From NCBI GenBank assembly GCA_016929905.1, contig JAFGHX010000435.1:1-59740 (forward strand): a stretch of 59,740 nt of DNA, in the 5' to 3' direction. The notes under the pieces are model-generated. The model saw only the letters and a program-made list of their open reading frames with translations, searched no databases and was not told the origin of the DNA. Positions 1 to 8,805 of this stretch are shown in pieces. The first letter of the stretch is position 1; the number at the start of each line of letters is the position of its first letter. The translations under genes and the position numbers were made by a program. Source of the stretch: Kiritimatiellia bacterium. Its GTDB lineage: Bacteria; Verrucomicrobiota; Kiritimatiellia; JAFGHX01.

Positions 1-79
1 GCGTTCCCGGGGCAAAAGGCGTGTACGGACAGCCCTTACGGGCTTGACTACGAACGGATTTCACCGGGGCGCCGCCATA

Positions 80-148
80 ATGAGAATTGCTGTGGCCGCC
101 GGATTCGCAGGTGAGCCCTTGACGCGGACGCGGCGGCGGCACTACTGA
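80..148 (+). pseudogene. possible remnant of an RpiB-like gene start
   Basis: A 22-codon open stretch begins MRIAVAAGFAG and soon meets a stop. The opening resembles the start of RpiB/LacAB sugar-phosphate isomerases (M-K-I-A-I-A-A-D-H/F-A-G), but the conserved aspartate is replaced by glycine and nothing downstream matches. It lies just before two other decayed genes, so a truncated remnant is plausible. The match is very short and could be chance. I see no other gene in positions 1-177. Confidence 0.15.
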
Positions 149-177
149 TGTGGCAGCACAGGGGAGGAACGCCGCTG

Positions 178-751
178 ATGAGCCGCACGCTGGAGCAGGA
201 CGATGTCGTCTTCATGTAGGCCGCCCGCGATCTGGAGCTGTACGCCGCCTATGGCGCCACGGTGTTGGCCTGGGGCGGCGCGCGCACGGCCCAGAAAGTG
301 CAGGCGCTGGAAGAACGCGGCATTCATGCGTTTGTCAAGCAACACGCCCCGACATCGGAAGCGTTTCGCAGTCGCCAGACGACGGTTCCGCTGCACCAGA
401 CGTATGTGGACTGGCAACTGGCCAATGCCGTTGAGAACCTGCGAGATCTGCATCGGCTCGCCGCAACCCCTGGCATATGACGGAGTCTGGGTGTTTCCTC
501 GCCAGGCCGATGACGGCCGCGCGGTCGTGCATCTGGTGAACGTCGATTACGATCAGGAGAAGGACCGCGTGAGTCCCAAGAAGAACTTGCGGGTGCAGCT
601 TCCGAAAGCCATCCTGCAAGGCGTTGCCGGGGAAGCCTGTTTGATCCGGCCGGGCGCCGAACCGCTGCCCGTTGCGGCGAGCGAAGCGGGCGAATGCATT
701 TCGCTCGAAGTGCCTGAGTTGGATCTGTGGGGTGCCGTGAAACTCGCCTGA
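178..751 (+). pseudogene. decayed glycosidase-like gene, both ends kept, middle missing
   Basis: A start ATG at 178 follows a good ribosome site (GGGGAGG). The frame reads MSRTLEQDDVVFM and then hits a TAG at 217-219. It continues in the same frame with AAYGATVLAWGGARTAQKV, like the N-terminus of large putative glycosidases. Near position 465-480 the coding signal moves to the next frame and reads VFPRQADDGRAVVHLVNVDYD through to the stop at 749-751. That resembles the C-terminal beta domain of such enzymes. The whole remnant would code under 200 residues where the family usually has several hundred, so a large internal deletion, a nonsense codon and a frame change are all visible. The family assignment is inference. 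The gene is not functional as read. Confidence 0.5.
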
Positions 752-765
752 TGGGGAGACGGACC

Positions 766-960
766 ATGTGCGTTCTGAACGGTTATATCGGCGGCAAGCG
801 CGCCGCGCCGATTCCGCTCGATATGCTCGAGAAGCATGTTCTCGAACGGCTGATCCGGTCCGGCAGGATCCGCCTGGCGACCGAGCGCGTTCCCGGCATG
901 TTCGATGAGGGCACCGTCCCGCAAGTCACGCTGCATCTGTGTTCTCAGTCGCCAGGCTGA
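766..960 (+). pseudogene. internally deleted class-II glutamine amidotransferase remnant
   Basis: The ATG at 766 has GGGGAGA upstream and gives MCVLNGYIGGKRAAPI. This is the start expected of class-II (Ntn-hydrolase) glutamine amidotransferases, in which Cys2 becomes the N-terminal nucleophile after Met removal. After about 22 residues the sequence switches to RLIRSGRIRLATERVPGMFDEG and ends at 960, which looks like a C-terminal segment. The product would be 64 residues against several hundred for an intact enzyme. The start follows the previous remnant by 14 nt, suggesting a former operon. It may be in-frame and translated, but it lacks almost the whole catalytic fold. Confidence 0.45.
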
Positions 961-1100
961 TTGACCTTTGGCGGAAATGGCAAGATCTGCCAAAGAAGCC
1001 GCAAGTCTTGCTATTCACTTGCACGGGGCGGTCCGCCAATACTGCGTTCGACCCTTGCGGGCTGCTATACAGTAGCTCGGCAGAAAGAGATGGACCGGAG

Positions 1101-1186
1101 AATCGTCCACCGTTATCGTAGTCCGAGATCCCGACCCTCGGTCGTACGATCGGTTGACGATAGCGGCGACGATAGCGCGCGACGAG
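1101..1186. repeat. imperfect inverted array, 12-nt period
   Basis: The right arm (about 1151-1186) repeats CGATAGCGGCGA and CGATAGCGCGCG at a 12-nt step. The left arm (about 1102-1126) is its imperfect reverse complement (ATCGTCCACCGTTATCG). The right arm runs into the ribosome site of the gene that starts at 1195. Rest of the 961-1194 gap: no gene and no convincing promoter. The core words CCGTTATCGTA and CGGTTGACGAT recur in the array at 29902-29995. Confidence 0.6.
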
Positions 1187-1194
1187 GGGAAACA

Positions 1195-3747
1195 ATGAAA
1201 GAGATCATTGAACGACTGCGCAGGTACGCCGGTGCCGCGCTGAACAGCGACCCGCCCGAAATTCGGCCTGTGGATCCGGAGGCGGAGTGGGGGGTGGATG
1301 AGGCGGCCCGTGCGGTGCTGGGGCTTCTGCTGGAAGGCGAGGGGCCCGGCGAGCGCCTGTTCGAAGCGGCGGACTATTTGCTGACGTTCTACCGGGGACG
1401 CGCGCGCCCCGAAGCGAACACCGTGCTGTTGAACGGAACGGCCTTGGCGCTTTGTGGTTACTGCTGTCATGGCAAACATCCCGAGGCCGAGCTGTGGCGG
1501 GTCGCGGGCTGCGCCAGGCTCGCCACCGAAGTGCACAGGCTGAAGGCGGCGCTGGAGCATACGATCGCGGCCGACTGCCTCCTGGCCGTTTGTGAAACGG
1601 CCGACGAATACCACCTGCCGATTCTCGCCGACCTGCTCTCGCTGCGCGAGCGGATGTGGGGGCGGCTGCTGGATCATTCCCGAGCCGAACGGCTCCATGT
1701 CTCCGAAGCGGAGTACCCCTCGCACATGGCCGACCCGGTGCCCGCGGATCAGGTCGGCCGCCTGATCAGAAACCGCGAGTGGCAGCAGGAGGTCTGGACG
1801 CCGCTCCCGGACATGCAGGCGGACCTGGAGGAAGCCGATCGCATCTGCAACAACCTCATCACCTTCGTGGCTCACATGCGGATCCGTCATCAGTTCGGAA
1901 CGGATATCGATTGGCACCTGCGGCTGTTCGACGACATCGAATCCACGGTGAGCCTGGGTGCGCAGCCGTTCCTGCGCACGCTCGTCGCAGCGTATCTCGA
2001 GACAAGGGCCGCGAAATACGCAGAGCATGCGGCGCGGATCCTCTGGTCCTTCTATCGGTTATCGCCCCTGCCGAACCACAGGCAAGGGCAGGGCCCGTGG
2101 CGCACGCTGGAGGTGGGGAACCGGCAAGCCAATACGTGGCCCGCGGTAACCGCAGCCTTCTGTCAAACGGAGGCCTTCGACGAAGCCACGCACGCTATGC
2201 TGGCCCGTTCGCGCTTCGAGCATATGCGTTACCTGTTGGCCTACTGCGCGGGGGTCGGGAATTGGTTTCAGGTCGAGTCGGCCGGGCTGGCTGTGGCTGC
2301 GCTCCTGTCGCCGGAACTGCGGCTGGCGGACGCCTATCTGCGGATCGCGCTTCGGCGGCTGAAGTGGATCAACAGCCAGGCTTATTTCGATGACGGGTTC
2401 CAGTTCGAGCTGAGCCATCTGTATCACATGTTTCCGACCAGTTCGATGTTCGCTGTCTTGCCCGCCGCCAAGGCCAGGGGCATGGCCCTGCCCGAGGATT
2501 TCGTGGCGCTGATGGAAAAGGCGCACGAGATGTACCTGTACTCGATGATGCCGAATCGCGTCATGCCGATATTCAATGACAACGGCCCGAGCTATGTGAA
2601 CCCGACCCCGCTGCTGCGGGCGGCGAGCCGGGTCTTCGACCGGCCGGACTACCTCTGGGGCGGCACGCGGGGCAAGGAGGGGCGCGCGCCCGATCACACC
2701 TCGCACGCCTGGCCTCACACGGGCTACTACGTGATGCGCGACAAGTGGGGTGAGGACGGACAGTGCCTCTATTTTGACGGCGCACCCTACGGCGCGGGCC
2801 ACCAGCACGAGGACAAGCTGAACTTCGTGCTGCATTCACACGGGCGGCTGTTGATCGGGGACCCGGCCATCTACAGCTACGCGAACACCGAGTTGACCCA
2901 CTACTTCCGCTCGTCGCGCGGGCACAATGTGGTGCTGATCGACGGCAAGGGCCAGGCCAGACGCCTGCGCCCCGCGGCGCGACTCACCACGCTGGGCGAG
3001 AACGAATGGGTGAGCGGCGCGGCCTTTGATTTCGTGAGCAGCGAGTACAAGGAGGGCTTCGCGCCGGATGCGTTCGGTCGGAGGGGAATGGCAGAGGAGG
3101 TCAACCACAGCTTCTCGCATCGGCGCGCGATCTTCTATGTGAAGCCGGAGTACTGGATCCTGTGCGACCTGATCCGGGGCGAGGACGACGACGCGCACAA
3201 GTTGGAGCAGATCTTCCATATCGCCCCAGTCCACGAACCGGACGCGCCGACCCCCATGCGCGCGGGCGAGGTCTCCGCGTCGGCTTCGGCGATCGTCACG
3301 CAGGACCCGGGGCTGGGCAACCTTGCGATTCTGCCCGTGGATCCGGACGGCCTGGACGTGCGCGCGCAGAAGGGCGAGACCACACCGGCCACAGGCTGGT
3401 ACGGGGTGCTGGGCGAGTTCCCGGCATGGGACATCACGCTGGAACGCCATACGGCCCTGCCGGCCAGAATGGATGCGGTGCTGTTCCCCATGGCGCCCGG
3501 CGAGGACAAGAGGCCGACGGTGAGCCGCCTGATCGCGGATGAGCGCGTGACAGCCTTCCGGATCACCGGCGACGACATCGTCGACACGTTCGTGCTGTGC
3601 GAAGAAGGCAGCGGCCCCGTGCAGGTCGAGGACGTATCGTTCGAAGGGCGCGCCCTGCTTCTACGCCGGTCGCCCGAACCGCGCGCACTGGCCGTGGATG
3701 CCGTGTCGGTTCTTCTGAACGGGAAAGAGATGGCGCTCGAATCGTGA
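1195..3747 (+). CDS. heparinase II/III family protein
   Basis: The start at 1195 is chosen for the GAGGGG site a few bases upstream; the frame is open further back to 961, but that part lies in repeat sequence. The 850-residue protein has a long alpha-helical N-terminal half and a C-terminal beta-rich half. This is the layout of heparinase II/III and alginate-lyase-like polysaccharide lyases. The signature block is at about residues 525-560, with GHQHED (His536, His538), followed by GDPAIYSY and SRGHNVVLIDG. Such enzymes cleave uronic-acid-containing glycans by beta-elimination. No signal peptide is visible, so it may act in the cytoplasm or on imported oligosaccharides. Substrate unknown. 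Nothing looks broken. It stands alone, convergent with the next gene. Confidence 0.85.
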   Translation: MKEIIERLRRYAGAALNSDPPEIRPVDPEAEWGVDEAARAVLGLLLEGEGPGERLFEAADYLLTFYRGRARPEANTVLLNGTALALCGYCCHGKHPEAELWRVAGCARLATEVHRLKAALEHTIAADCLLAVCETADEYHLPILADLLSLRERMWGRLLDHSRAERLHVSEAEYPSHMADPVPADQVGRLIRNREWQQEVWTPLPDMQADLEEADRICNNLITFVAHMRIRHQFGTDIDWHLRLFDDIESTVSLGAQPFLRTLVAAYLETRAAKYAEHAARILWSFYRLSPLPNHRQGQGPWRTLEVGNRQANTWPAVTAAFCQTEAFDEATHAMLARSRFEHMRYLLAYCAGVGNWFQVESAGLAVAALLSPELRLADAYLRIALRRLKWINSQAYFDDGFQFELSHLYHMFPTSSMFAVLPAAKARGMALPEDFVALMEKAHEMYLYSMMPNRVMPIFNDNGPSYVNPTPLLRAASRVFDRPDYLWGGTRGKEGRAPDHTSHAWPHTGYYVMRDKWGEDGQCLYFDGAPYGAGHQHEDKLNFVLHSHGRLLIGDPAIYSYANTELTHYFRSSRGHNVVLIDGKGQARRLRPAARLTTLGENEWVSGAAFDFVSSEYKEGFAPDAFGRRGMAEEVNHSFSHRRAIFYVKPEYWILCDLIRGEDDDAHKLEQIFHIAPVHEPDAPTPMRAGEVSASASAIVTQDPGLGNLAILPVDPDGLDVRAQKGETTPATGWYGVLGEFPAWDITLERHTALPARMDAVLFPMAPGEDKRPTVSRLIADERVTAFRITGDDIVDTFVLCEEGSGPVQVEDVSFEGRALLLRRSPEPRALAVDAVSVLLNGKEMALES

Positions 3748-3790
3748 AGGATGCGCGCCTTGGCGGGGGAACCCGGCACACCTCGTGCCG

Positions 3791-5392
3791 CTATTCCCGG
3801 TGCGCGGGGGGGATCACGCTCAGCCCATGCGGCATGACCGGCGAGGTGCCATCCGACTCGGGCACGAACTCGTAGGCGCCCATGTCCCAGGCGGGGACCC
3901 CGTTCGTGTCGCCGTCGAGGGGGCGCGCGACCCCGTCCAGATCGTCGGTGATGGCGGGAAGGTTCGTCCCGGCGTCGATACACGGCGACGGCCATTGCAG
4001 GTGCAGATCCGCCGCGCCCGCATTCTCGAACAGGGGATCGGCGACGATGTCGTTGGGCCCTACGGCGCTGACTGACCCGTTCCGATTGTGATAGGCGTTG
4101 TAGTCTATGGACGCGTCCGAGCCGGTGTTGATCTTGAACAGGCCGTTGGCTCCGCTGAGGGAGACAATATTGTTCATGAAACTGGCGTTCGTTGCGCCTT
4201 CGGTCAGTTGGAATACTTCGTTCCCCGGATTGTCCTTGGTATAGATCGTGTTGTTGTGGAACGTGATGTCGTCCGCGCCGCGATACCAGAAGATGGCGCG
4301 GTAGCTGTTCCCGCCCACGCCGTAGAATTCGTTGTTGTAGTATTCATGCCCGAAAGTCGGGCCCGTATCGGCGCTGGTATTCTTGCCGTCCATTTCGAAG
4401 AAGGCCCACGTGGCGTTCCGGACCACGTTGCGGTACCACTTGTTGCTCTGATGCGGTTCGCCGTTGGCCGACCAGTAGTAGGCGTACATCGCCTCGTTGG
4501 CGTTGCTGACGGTGTTGTCGCAGACCTCGGACCGGAAATTGGAACTCAGGGCGATGCCGTCGCCGCAGTCCGTTATGGAGTTGTTGCGTATGGTGTTGCG
4601 TTTTCCGCTTCCGACGTCGATCCCAATCGTGCAGTCGTAGACCGTGTTGCTTTCCACGAGCAGATCGTCCGCGACCTCGCTGCCGATCCCCGCAAACGTG
4701 CTGTTGTACACGGTGTTGCCGCGGATGGTTATGCGGCTGGGACGGCCGCCGTCGAATGCGCTGGCATCGATCCCGGACGCGCCGCAATCATGGGCCGTGC
4801 AGGCTTCCACAACGATGTGGCTCGCGTTCCCGCGGATTTGAACGGGGGAATCGGCGATGCCGCCGATGTCCAATCCGGTCAGCACGATCTCCGTGGCCGG
4901 CGTGGCGCCGTTGTGGATGATGTAGATCGCCTGGCCGACGCCGCAGTTCGTGATGGCGAACCCCTCGAACCGGATGTGGCTCACACCGGCGAAGTTCACG
5001 AATCCGTTCCATTGCGCGTTGTCACGCCCGTTCAGCACGGGCGTGTCGCCGGGAAAGGCTTTGACGATGATGTTGGAGGCGGCGGTGCCGGAATTCGAGA
5101 AGACGACTCTCTCGTAGTATGTGCCGGCCTTCACCTGAACCGTGTCGCCGGCTTCCGCCGTATTGGCCGCCTTCCGGACGCTGGCCCAGGGCTCCGATTC
5201 GGTGCCGGGATTGCCGTCGTCTCCGTCCGCGGCAACGGTGTAGGTCGCGCTCCACGCGCTGCCGGTGTGCAAACACACCGCCAGCGTCAGGAGCGCCGGT
5301 ATCGTTCCGCGAATCGTGGGATTTGAGCGCGCACGCACGGCCGCTATTGTCCCACCGTATCGCGCCGCAGGCAACTCCCGGGTGACATGCAC
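3791..5392 (-). CDS. secreted right-handed parallel beta-helix protein
   Basis: This 533-residue protein has a hydrophobic segment at about residues 27-47 ending SAWSA, a likely signal peptidase I site after a long N-region. It then has repeated beta-helix coils with many N-N-x-I and N-T-V-Y type turns (for example RITIRGNTVYNST, NNTIYTKDN). The end, PCIDAGTNLPA then DMGAYEF, is typical of Pfam beta-helix/PbH1 proteins of this kind. Such proteins bind or cleave acidic polysaccharides. The first start codon in frame is GTG at 5390-5392; a shorter start nearer the signal peptide cannot be excluded. It lies downstream of a GH-like gene on the same strand, separated by a palindrome. Confidence 0.8.
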   Translation of the reverse strand: MHVTRELPAARYGGTIAAVRARSNPTIRGTIPALLTLAVCLHTGSAWSATYTVAADGDDGNPGTESEPWASVRKAANTAEAGDTVQVKAGTYYERVVFSNSGTAASNIIVKAFPGDTPVLNGRDNAQWNGFVNFAGVSHIRFEGFAITNCGVGQAIYIIHNGATPATEIVLTGLDIGGIADSPVQIRGNASHIVVEACTAHDCGASGIDASAFDGGRPSRITIRGNTVYNSTFAGIGSEVADDLLVESNTVYDCTIGIDVGSGKRNTIRNNSITDCGDGIALSSNFRSEVCDNTVSNANEAMYAYYWSANGEPHQSNKWYRNVVRNATWAFFEMDGKNTSADTGPTFGHEYYNNEFYGVGGNSYRAIFWYRGADDITFHNNTIYTKDNPGNEVFQLTEGATNASFMNNIVSLSGANGLFKINTGSDASIDYNAYHNRNGSVSAVGPNDIVADPLFENAGAADLHLQWPSPCIDAGTNLPAITDDLDGVARPLDGDTNGVPAWDMGAYEFVPESDGTSPVMPHGLSVIPPAHRE

Positions 5393-5460
5393 CGCATGTT
5401 TCCGTGAGGCGATGGCGGCTTTGCCTCCCCCCGAACACGCACGCTTTCACGCGGGGCTGA

Positions 5461-5510
5461 GTAGGCCGGGCGTCTCGGCCGCCCATGGCCGGGCGGGACG
5501 CCCGGCCTAC
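5461..5510. repeat. 50-bp palindrome overlapping a stop codon
   Basis: The outer arms GTAGGCCGGGCGTC (5461-5474) and its exact reverse complement (5497-5510) match 14 of 14 bases. Inside is a second stem CCGCCC/GGGCGG. The right arm contains the TAG stop (5507-5509) of the minus-strand gene ending here. It could end transcription or protect the 3' end, but there is no T-run for a classical terminator. Confidence 0.75.
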
Positions 5511-6907
5511 GGGTGTTCCGGTCCACGCGTGATCACCGCCGCCCAGCCGTGAGCGCTGCCTTCGAGCGGCGCGGCGATGCGGCACGGCGCGCCGCCGGCG
5601 ATTGTCTCTTCGCCGTCGAACTCGCCTGTGCCGATGTTGATCCAGCGCAGGCGCAGCGCGCCGCCCGTCTCGCGCAGATCCAGCTTGACGGATTTCGGGC
5701 CCCTGAAGTGGCCCGGGAAGAACAGCCCGTACGCCTGGCCCGGATTCACCGTCACGTAGGCCTCGTTGTCCATCCGTTCGGAGAGCAGGTCCATCCGCGG
5801 CGAACACTCCCACGGCGGCATGACCTGGATGAACTTGCGCATCGCGCGGATGCTCGCCATCGCCGCGTCGCTGTTGCCGATCCCTGTCGGCGGACGATGG
5901 AACCGGGCACTCGCCGCGCCGCCGAGAATCACGCGCCAGACCCGGTCGATCGCTTCCGTGTCGGTCTCCTCGTAGCGGCGCGATGTGTTCGTGTCGGCCC
6001 CGTACATCTTGTCGTGGTTGATCGGGCGCGGTTTGCTGGTGCGCGCCATGTAGGCGTGCGCGCTGGCGTGATGATCCCAGAACGTCTGCTCGTGCATGTT
6101 GCCCACGCACGCGTAGTCGAGAAAGTCGTAAAGCTCCGGGTGGTCCATGACGTATTGCATGTTCGCGTCGATCGGACGCGGGATCGGCCAGAACATCTCG
6201 CCGATGTACACCGTCTTGCCCGCCGCTTCGGCCTTGGCGCGGATGTACCGGACCCAATGATCGGGCCACGCCATGGAGTTGTGCCGTGTCTGCGACCAGA
6301 ATTCGTTGTCGATGCAGTACAGGATATTGTCGTACGTGAAGGTGTGGGACAGGACCTTGTCGACAAATGCCTGCTGGTACGGGTACACGACCTTGTCGTC
6401 GTTCAACGCCGGGACCGTGCGCATGAACAGCGTGCGGTCCGGATGGTCGTAGTCGTTGACCTGAACGTCCGGCAGGCTTGTCTGGGCACCGCCGTAGTTC
6501 ACGTTGTTCGCCGGCCGGAACGGGTTTTCCGCCCACCACGCGGGCGCGACGTAGTCGTAGGTGGCCCAGATCTCCACTTGCACGATGATCTCGCGTTCGC
6601 GGCAGAGCGACAGATACCGGTCGAACTGGTTCCAGTAGGTGTCGTTCCATTGGGCGAGATCGTATTTTCCGTTCTCGAGCCGCTTGTACGGCTTGATCTC
6701 GATGCCGCGGTCGGTGCGGTGGCTGACCGTGCACCGGTCGTAGTTGCCGCCGGCGGCCCGGACCCGATCGAGCTGCCGCACAACTTCGTCCTGCGGCAGC
6801 GCGTTGAAGATATTGTCGTCGTCGCTCCCGCCCAGCGGGATCGTCGGTTTGCCGTCCCACTCCCAGTAGGTCGGGTTCTTGCCGTACGGCTGCAGTCGTG
6901 CGCTCAT
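5507..6907 (-). CDS. glycoside-hydrolase-like TIM-barrel protein
   Basis: The start ATG at 6905-6907 is supported by GGGGAGG upstream. The 466-residue protein begins with YWEWDGKPTIPLGGSDDDN, the opening of a group of putative (beta/alpha)8 glycosidases that say, in effect, product of a kept plant-glycan enzyme family related to DUF4038/GH140-type proteins. A strand-end motif LYCIDNEFWSQT contains an N-E pair that could be the acid/base. The C-terminal 80 residues form a short beta domain. There is no signal peptide, so the protein is probably cytoplasmic. It is divergent from the AraC regulator at 7206, which may control it. Confidence 0.7.
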   Translation of the reverse strand: MSARLQPYGKNPTYWEWDGKPTIPLGGSDDDNIFNALPQDEVVRQLDRVRAAGGNYDRCTVSHRTDRGIEIKPYKRLENGKYDLAQWNDTYWNQFDRYLSLCREREIIVQVEIWATYDYVAPAWWAENPFRPANNVNYGGAQTSLPDVQVNDYDHPDRTLFMRTVPALNDDKVVYPYQQAFVDKVLSHTFTYDNILYCIDNEFWSQTRHNSMAWPDHWVRYIRAKAEAAGKTVYIGEMFWPIPRPIDANMQYVMDHPELYDFLDYACVGNMHEQTFWDHHASAHAYMARTSKPRPINHDKMYGADTNTSRRYEETDTEAIDRVWRVILGGAASARFHRPPTGIGNSDAAMASIRAMRKFIQVMPPWECSPRMDLLSERMDNEAYVTVNPGQAYGLFFPGHFRGPKSVKLDLRETGGALRLRWINIGTGEFDGEETIAGGAPCRIAAPLEGSAHGWAAVITRGPEHP

Positions 6908-7062
6908 GAGGTTCGCCTCCCCGGTTGCCGGCCGTTCAGTCGGCCTGCCAGAGCATAGCCAACGCCGGGGTCGGGGACTTTGACGATCGGAGGATTTTCT
7001 TTGACGATCCGATGCGGGAAAGGCCTTGACGGCCTGGCAGACGACGAACCCAACGCAGGCAA

Positions 7063-7133
7063 GCGGCTCGCGAGGACGCTCGCCCATTCCTCAACGTGCG
7101 GCCCAATGAAGGGCGAGCGTCCTCGCGAGCCGC
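7063..7133. repeat. perfect 23-bp inverted repeat between divergent genes
   Basis: The arm at 7063-7085 (starting GCGGCTCGCGAGGACGCTCG) and the arm at 7111-7133 are exact reverse complements over 23 bp, with a 25-nt loop. The element sits between the divergent GH-like gene (start 6907) and AraC gene (start 7206), so it could serve as operator or attenuating hairpin. A diverged copy (GGCGGGCGACCGCCCTCGCG) is at about 14397-14420, which argues for a dispersed REP-like family rather than a specific operator. Positions 6908-7062 and 7134-7205 show nothing else certain. Confidence 0.8.
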
Positions 7134-7205
7134 CGTGTGTGCGTTTGACAAGGGTGCCGCCGGCAGGTAAGAATCCTGGCTGCACCGCCTCTGGCAGGAG
7201 TGACG

Positions 7206-8168
7206 ATGAAGCCGAGACGCCGGTTCGAATTCGAGCGGCATCCGAAATCCGACGCGGACCCGCGCCGGTACGCGGGGATGAAGACCTACCGCGGCTACCC
7301 GGAACTGATGGAACAGCGGCTCGTCTTTCCGCTCGCGGGCTACTCGCTGGTTGTGCACAAGGTGAACCACCGGATCTTCGAGAAGAAGGACTGGTGGCGG
7401 GGCATGATCACGCCCATGAACTACCTGCTGCACTACTGCATCGCGGGCCGCAATGCCCTGGTGGAGGAGGGGCGCGAGGTCGATTACAGGCCGGGCCGTT
7501 TGTTCCTGATCGATCGCGAGCGCCTGTTCTGGTACCGGCGCGGGGTCGCCGCATTCGAGAACTTCTGCCTGATCTTCGACGTCGAAGAGGCCGCCGCGTC
7601 CGACGCGGAGGAGACGGTTCATCTGGTGGAAGCGCCCCGGCTCTGTGTGGATTTGCGCCCGCCGCGGCGGCGCGAGCTGGAGACCGAGATTTTCGGAATT
7701 GTCGCGGCCATGCATGACCGCCCGCCTTCCTACGAGTTGCGTGTGCGCGAACACGTGCTGGGCGTGTTGACCCGCTGCATGGACTGGGGCGTGTTCCGTA
7801 TCGTCGATCACCGCCGCGACGGCGCAACCCGGCACTGGCATCACCGGCTGTGGGTCAAGCGGGCGGCGCGTTTTGTTGCGGCCCGTTATCGCGAGCCGAT
7901 CTCGCTGCGCGAGATCGGAGCGGCGGTCGGCGTGAGCCCGTCGCATCTGAACAAGTTGTTCAAGGCGCACACGGGCAAGAGCCTGAACCGGTATGTGAAC
8001 GAATTCCGTGTCCAGCAGGCGAAAGCGCTCATGTTCGGCGGCGTGACGAACATGACGGAGATCGCGCTCGCGGTCGGGTTCGCGGATCCGTCCTACTTCT
8101 CGAAGCGCTTCCGCAAGAGCACCGGCCAGTCGCCGCGCGCCTTTCTCCGGCGCATCGGCGGGAAGTGA
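7206..8168 (+). CDS. AraC family transcriptional regulator
   Basis: The start ATG at 7206 is 5 nt after AGGAG; an upstream GTG at 7200 would overlap that site. The 320-residue protein has an N-terminal cupin-like effector domain with the segment DYRPGRLFLIDRERLFWYR. The C-terminal AraC DNA-binding domain (about residues 220-318) contains two helix-turn-helix units: ISLREIGAAVGVSPSHLNKL, and FADPSYFSKRFRKSTGQSPR near the end. Such proteins activate catabolic genes in response to sugars. The divergent GH-like gene (start 6907) is the natural first target. Product and domain are secure; effector is unknown. Confidence 0.9.
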   Translation: MKPRRRFEFERHPKSDADPRRYAGMKTYRGYPELMEQRLVFPLAGYSLVVHKVNHRIFEKKDWWRGMITPMNYLLHYCIAGRNALVEEGREVDYRPGRLFLIDRERLFWYRRGVAAFENFCLIFDVEEAAASDAEETVHLVEAPRLCVDLRPPRRRELETEIFGIVAAMHDRPPSYELRVREHVLGVLTRCMDWGVFRIVDHRRDGATRHWHHRLWVKRAARFVAARYREPISLREIGAAVGVSPSHLNKLFKAHTGKSLNRYVNEFRVQQAKALMFGGVTNMTEIALAVGFADPSYFSKRFRKSTGQSPRAFLRRIGGK

Positions 8169-8190
8169 TGGGAAGGCCACCTCGAGGAAC

Positions 8191-8670
8191 TCACCATCTG
8201 CGGGAAGCCACCACCACATTTCCTCTGCCCAAGGCGGCGAAGTGACTGATCGAGGCTGTCAAGAGGCCCCCGTGCTGGTAGTCCGGGTCCAGATACGACA
8301 CACTGACTCCGCTCAGCCCGTAGACGAGCCCGACGTGCCAACCACTGATCTTACTCTCCCAGTATCCGAGCACCACATGGCCCCTCTGGAGCTTCTGGTA
8401 GAGGAACGCGCTCGTGAACGCCCCGGGCGTGGCCTCCATGGACTTCAGCCCGAAGCGCACGTCGGCGAAGAGGATGTGGAGGCCGCGCCGCGTCATGGTG
8501 CCGTCCTTGCCGGCATGACACACGTGGTTATATTGTTTCCGGATCTCTTCCTGGCTCACTTTCGGGCGGCCCGGGTTCGACCAGCAGAACGACTCCATCA
8601 CGGCTGCCCAGCAGGTGTCGTCGTAGTCCTGCCTGACGTCTTTTGGCGCTGCCCAACGTACACTAGCCAT
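8191..8670 (-). CDS. papain-like C39-type cysteine peptidase
   Basis: The start ATG at 8668-8670 has GGGAGGAGGG upstream. The 159-residue protein has the order Cys, His, Asp of C39-like papain-fold peptidases: YDDTCWAAVMESF near residue 20, GWHVGLVYGL and YLDPDY in the second half. It has no signal peptide and no ABC-transporter domain, so it is a stand-alone member (Peptidase_C39_2-like). Substrate unknown. It converges with the AraC gene, leaving only 22 nt between the stops. Confidence 0.65.
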   Translation of the reverse strand: MASVRWAAPKDVRQDYDDTCWAAVMESFCWSNPGRPKVSQEEIRKQYNHVCHAGKDGTMTRRGLHILFADVRFGLKSMEATPGAFTSAFLYQKLQRGHVVLGYWESKISGWHVGLVYGLSGVSVSYLDPDYQHGGLLTASISHFAALGRGNVVVASRRW

Positions 8671-8805
8671 ACGGAACCCTCCTCCCTGGGTGTCTCGTCC
8701 ATTCGTCCCCAATACGAGAACTCTGACTTGCCGCACTTGCGTCTATTCACCGGTATATGCTCGGCCTTGTCAATACCAATTGTGTCTCAGCATTGCGGTG
8801 CGGCG

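Noticed and set aside
961..1194. Longer heparinase-like protein starting at 961
   Set aside because: The extra 78 codons lie over repeat DNA and have no family resemblance; the ribosome site GAGGGG supports the start at 1195.
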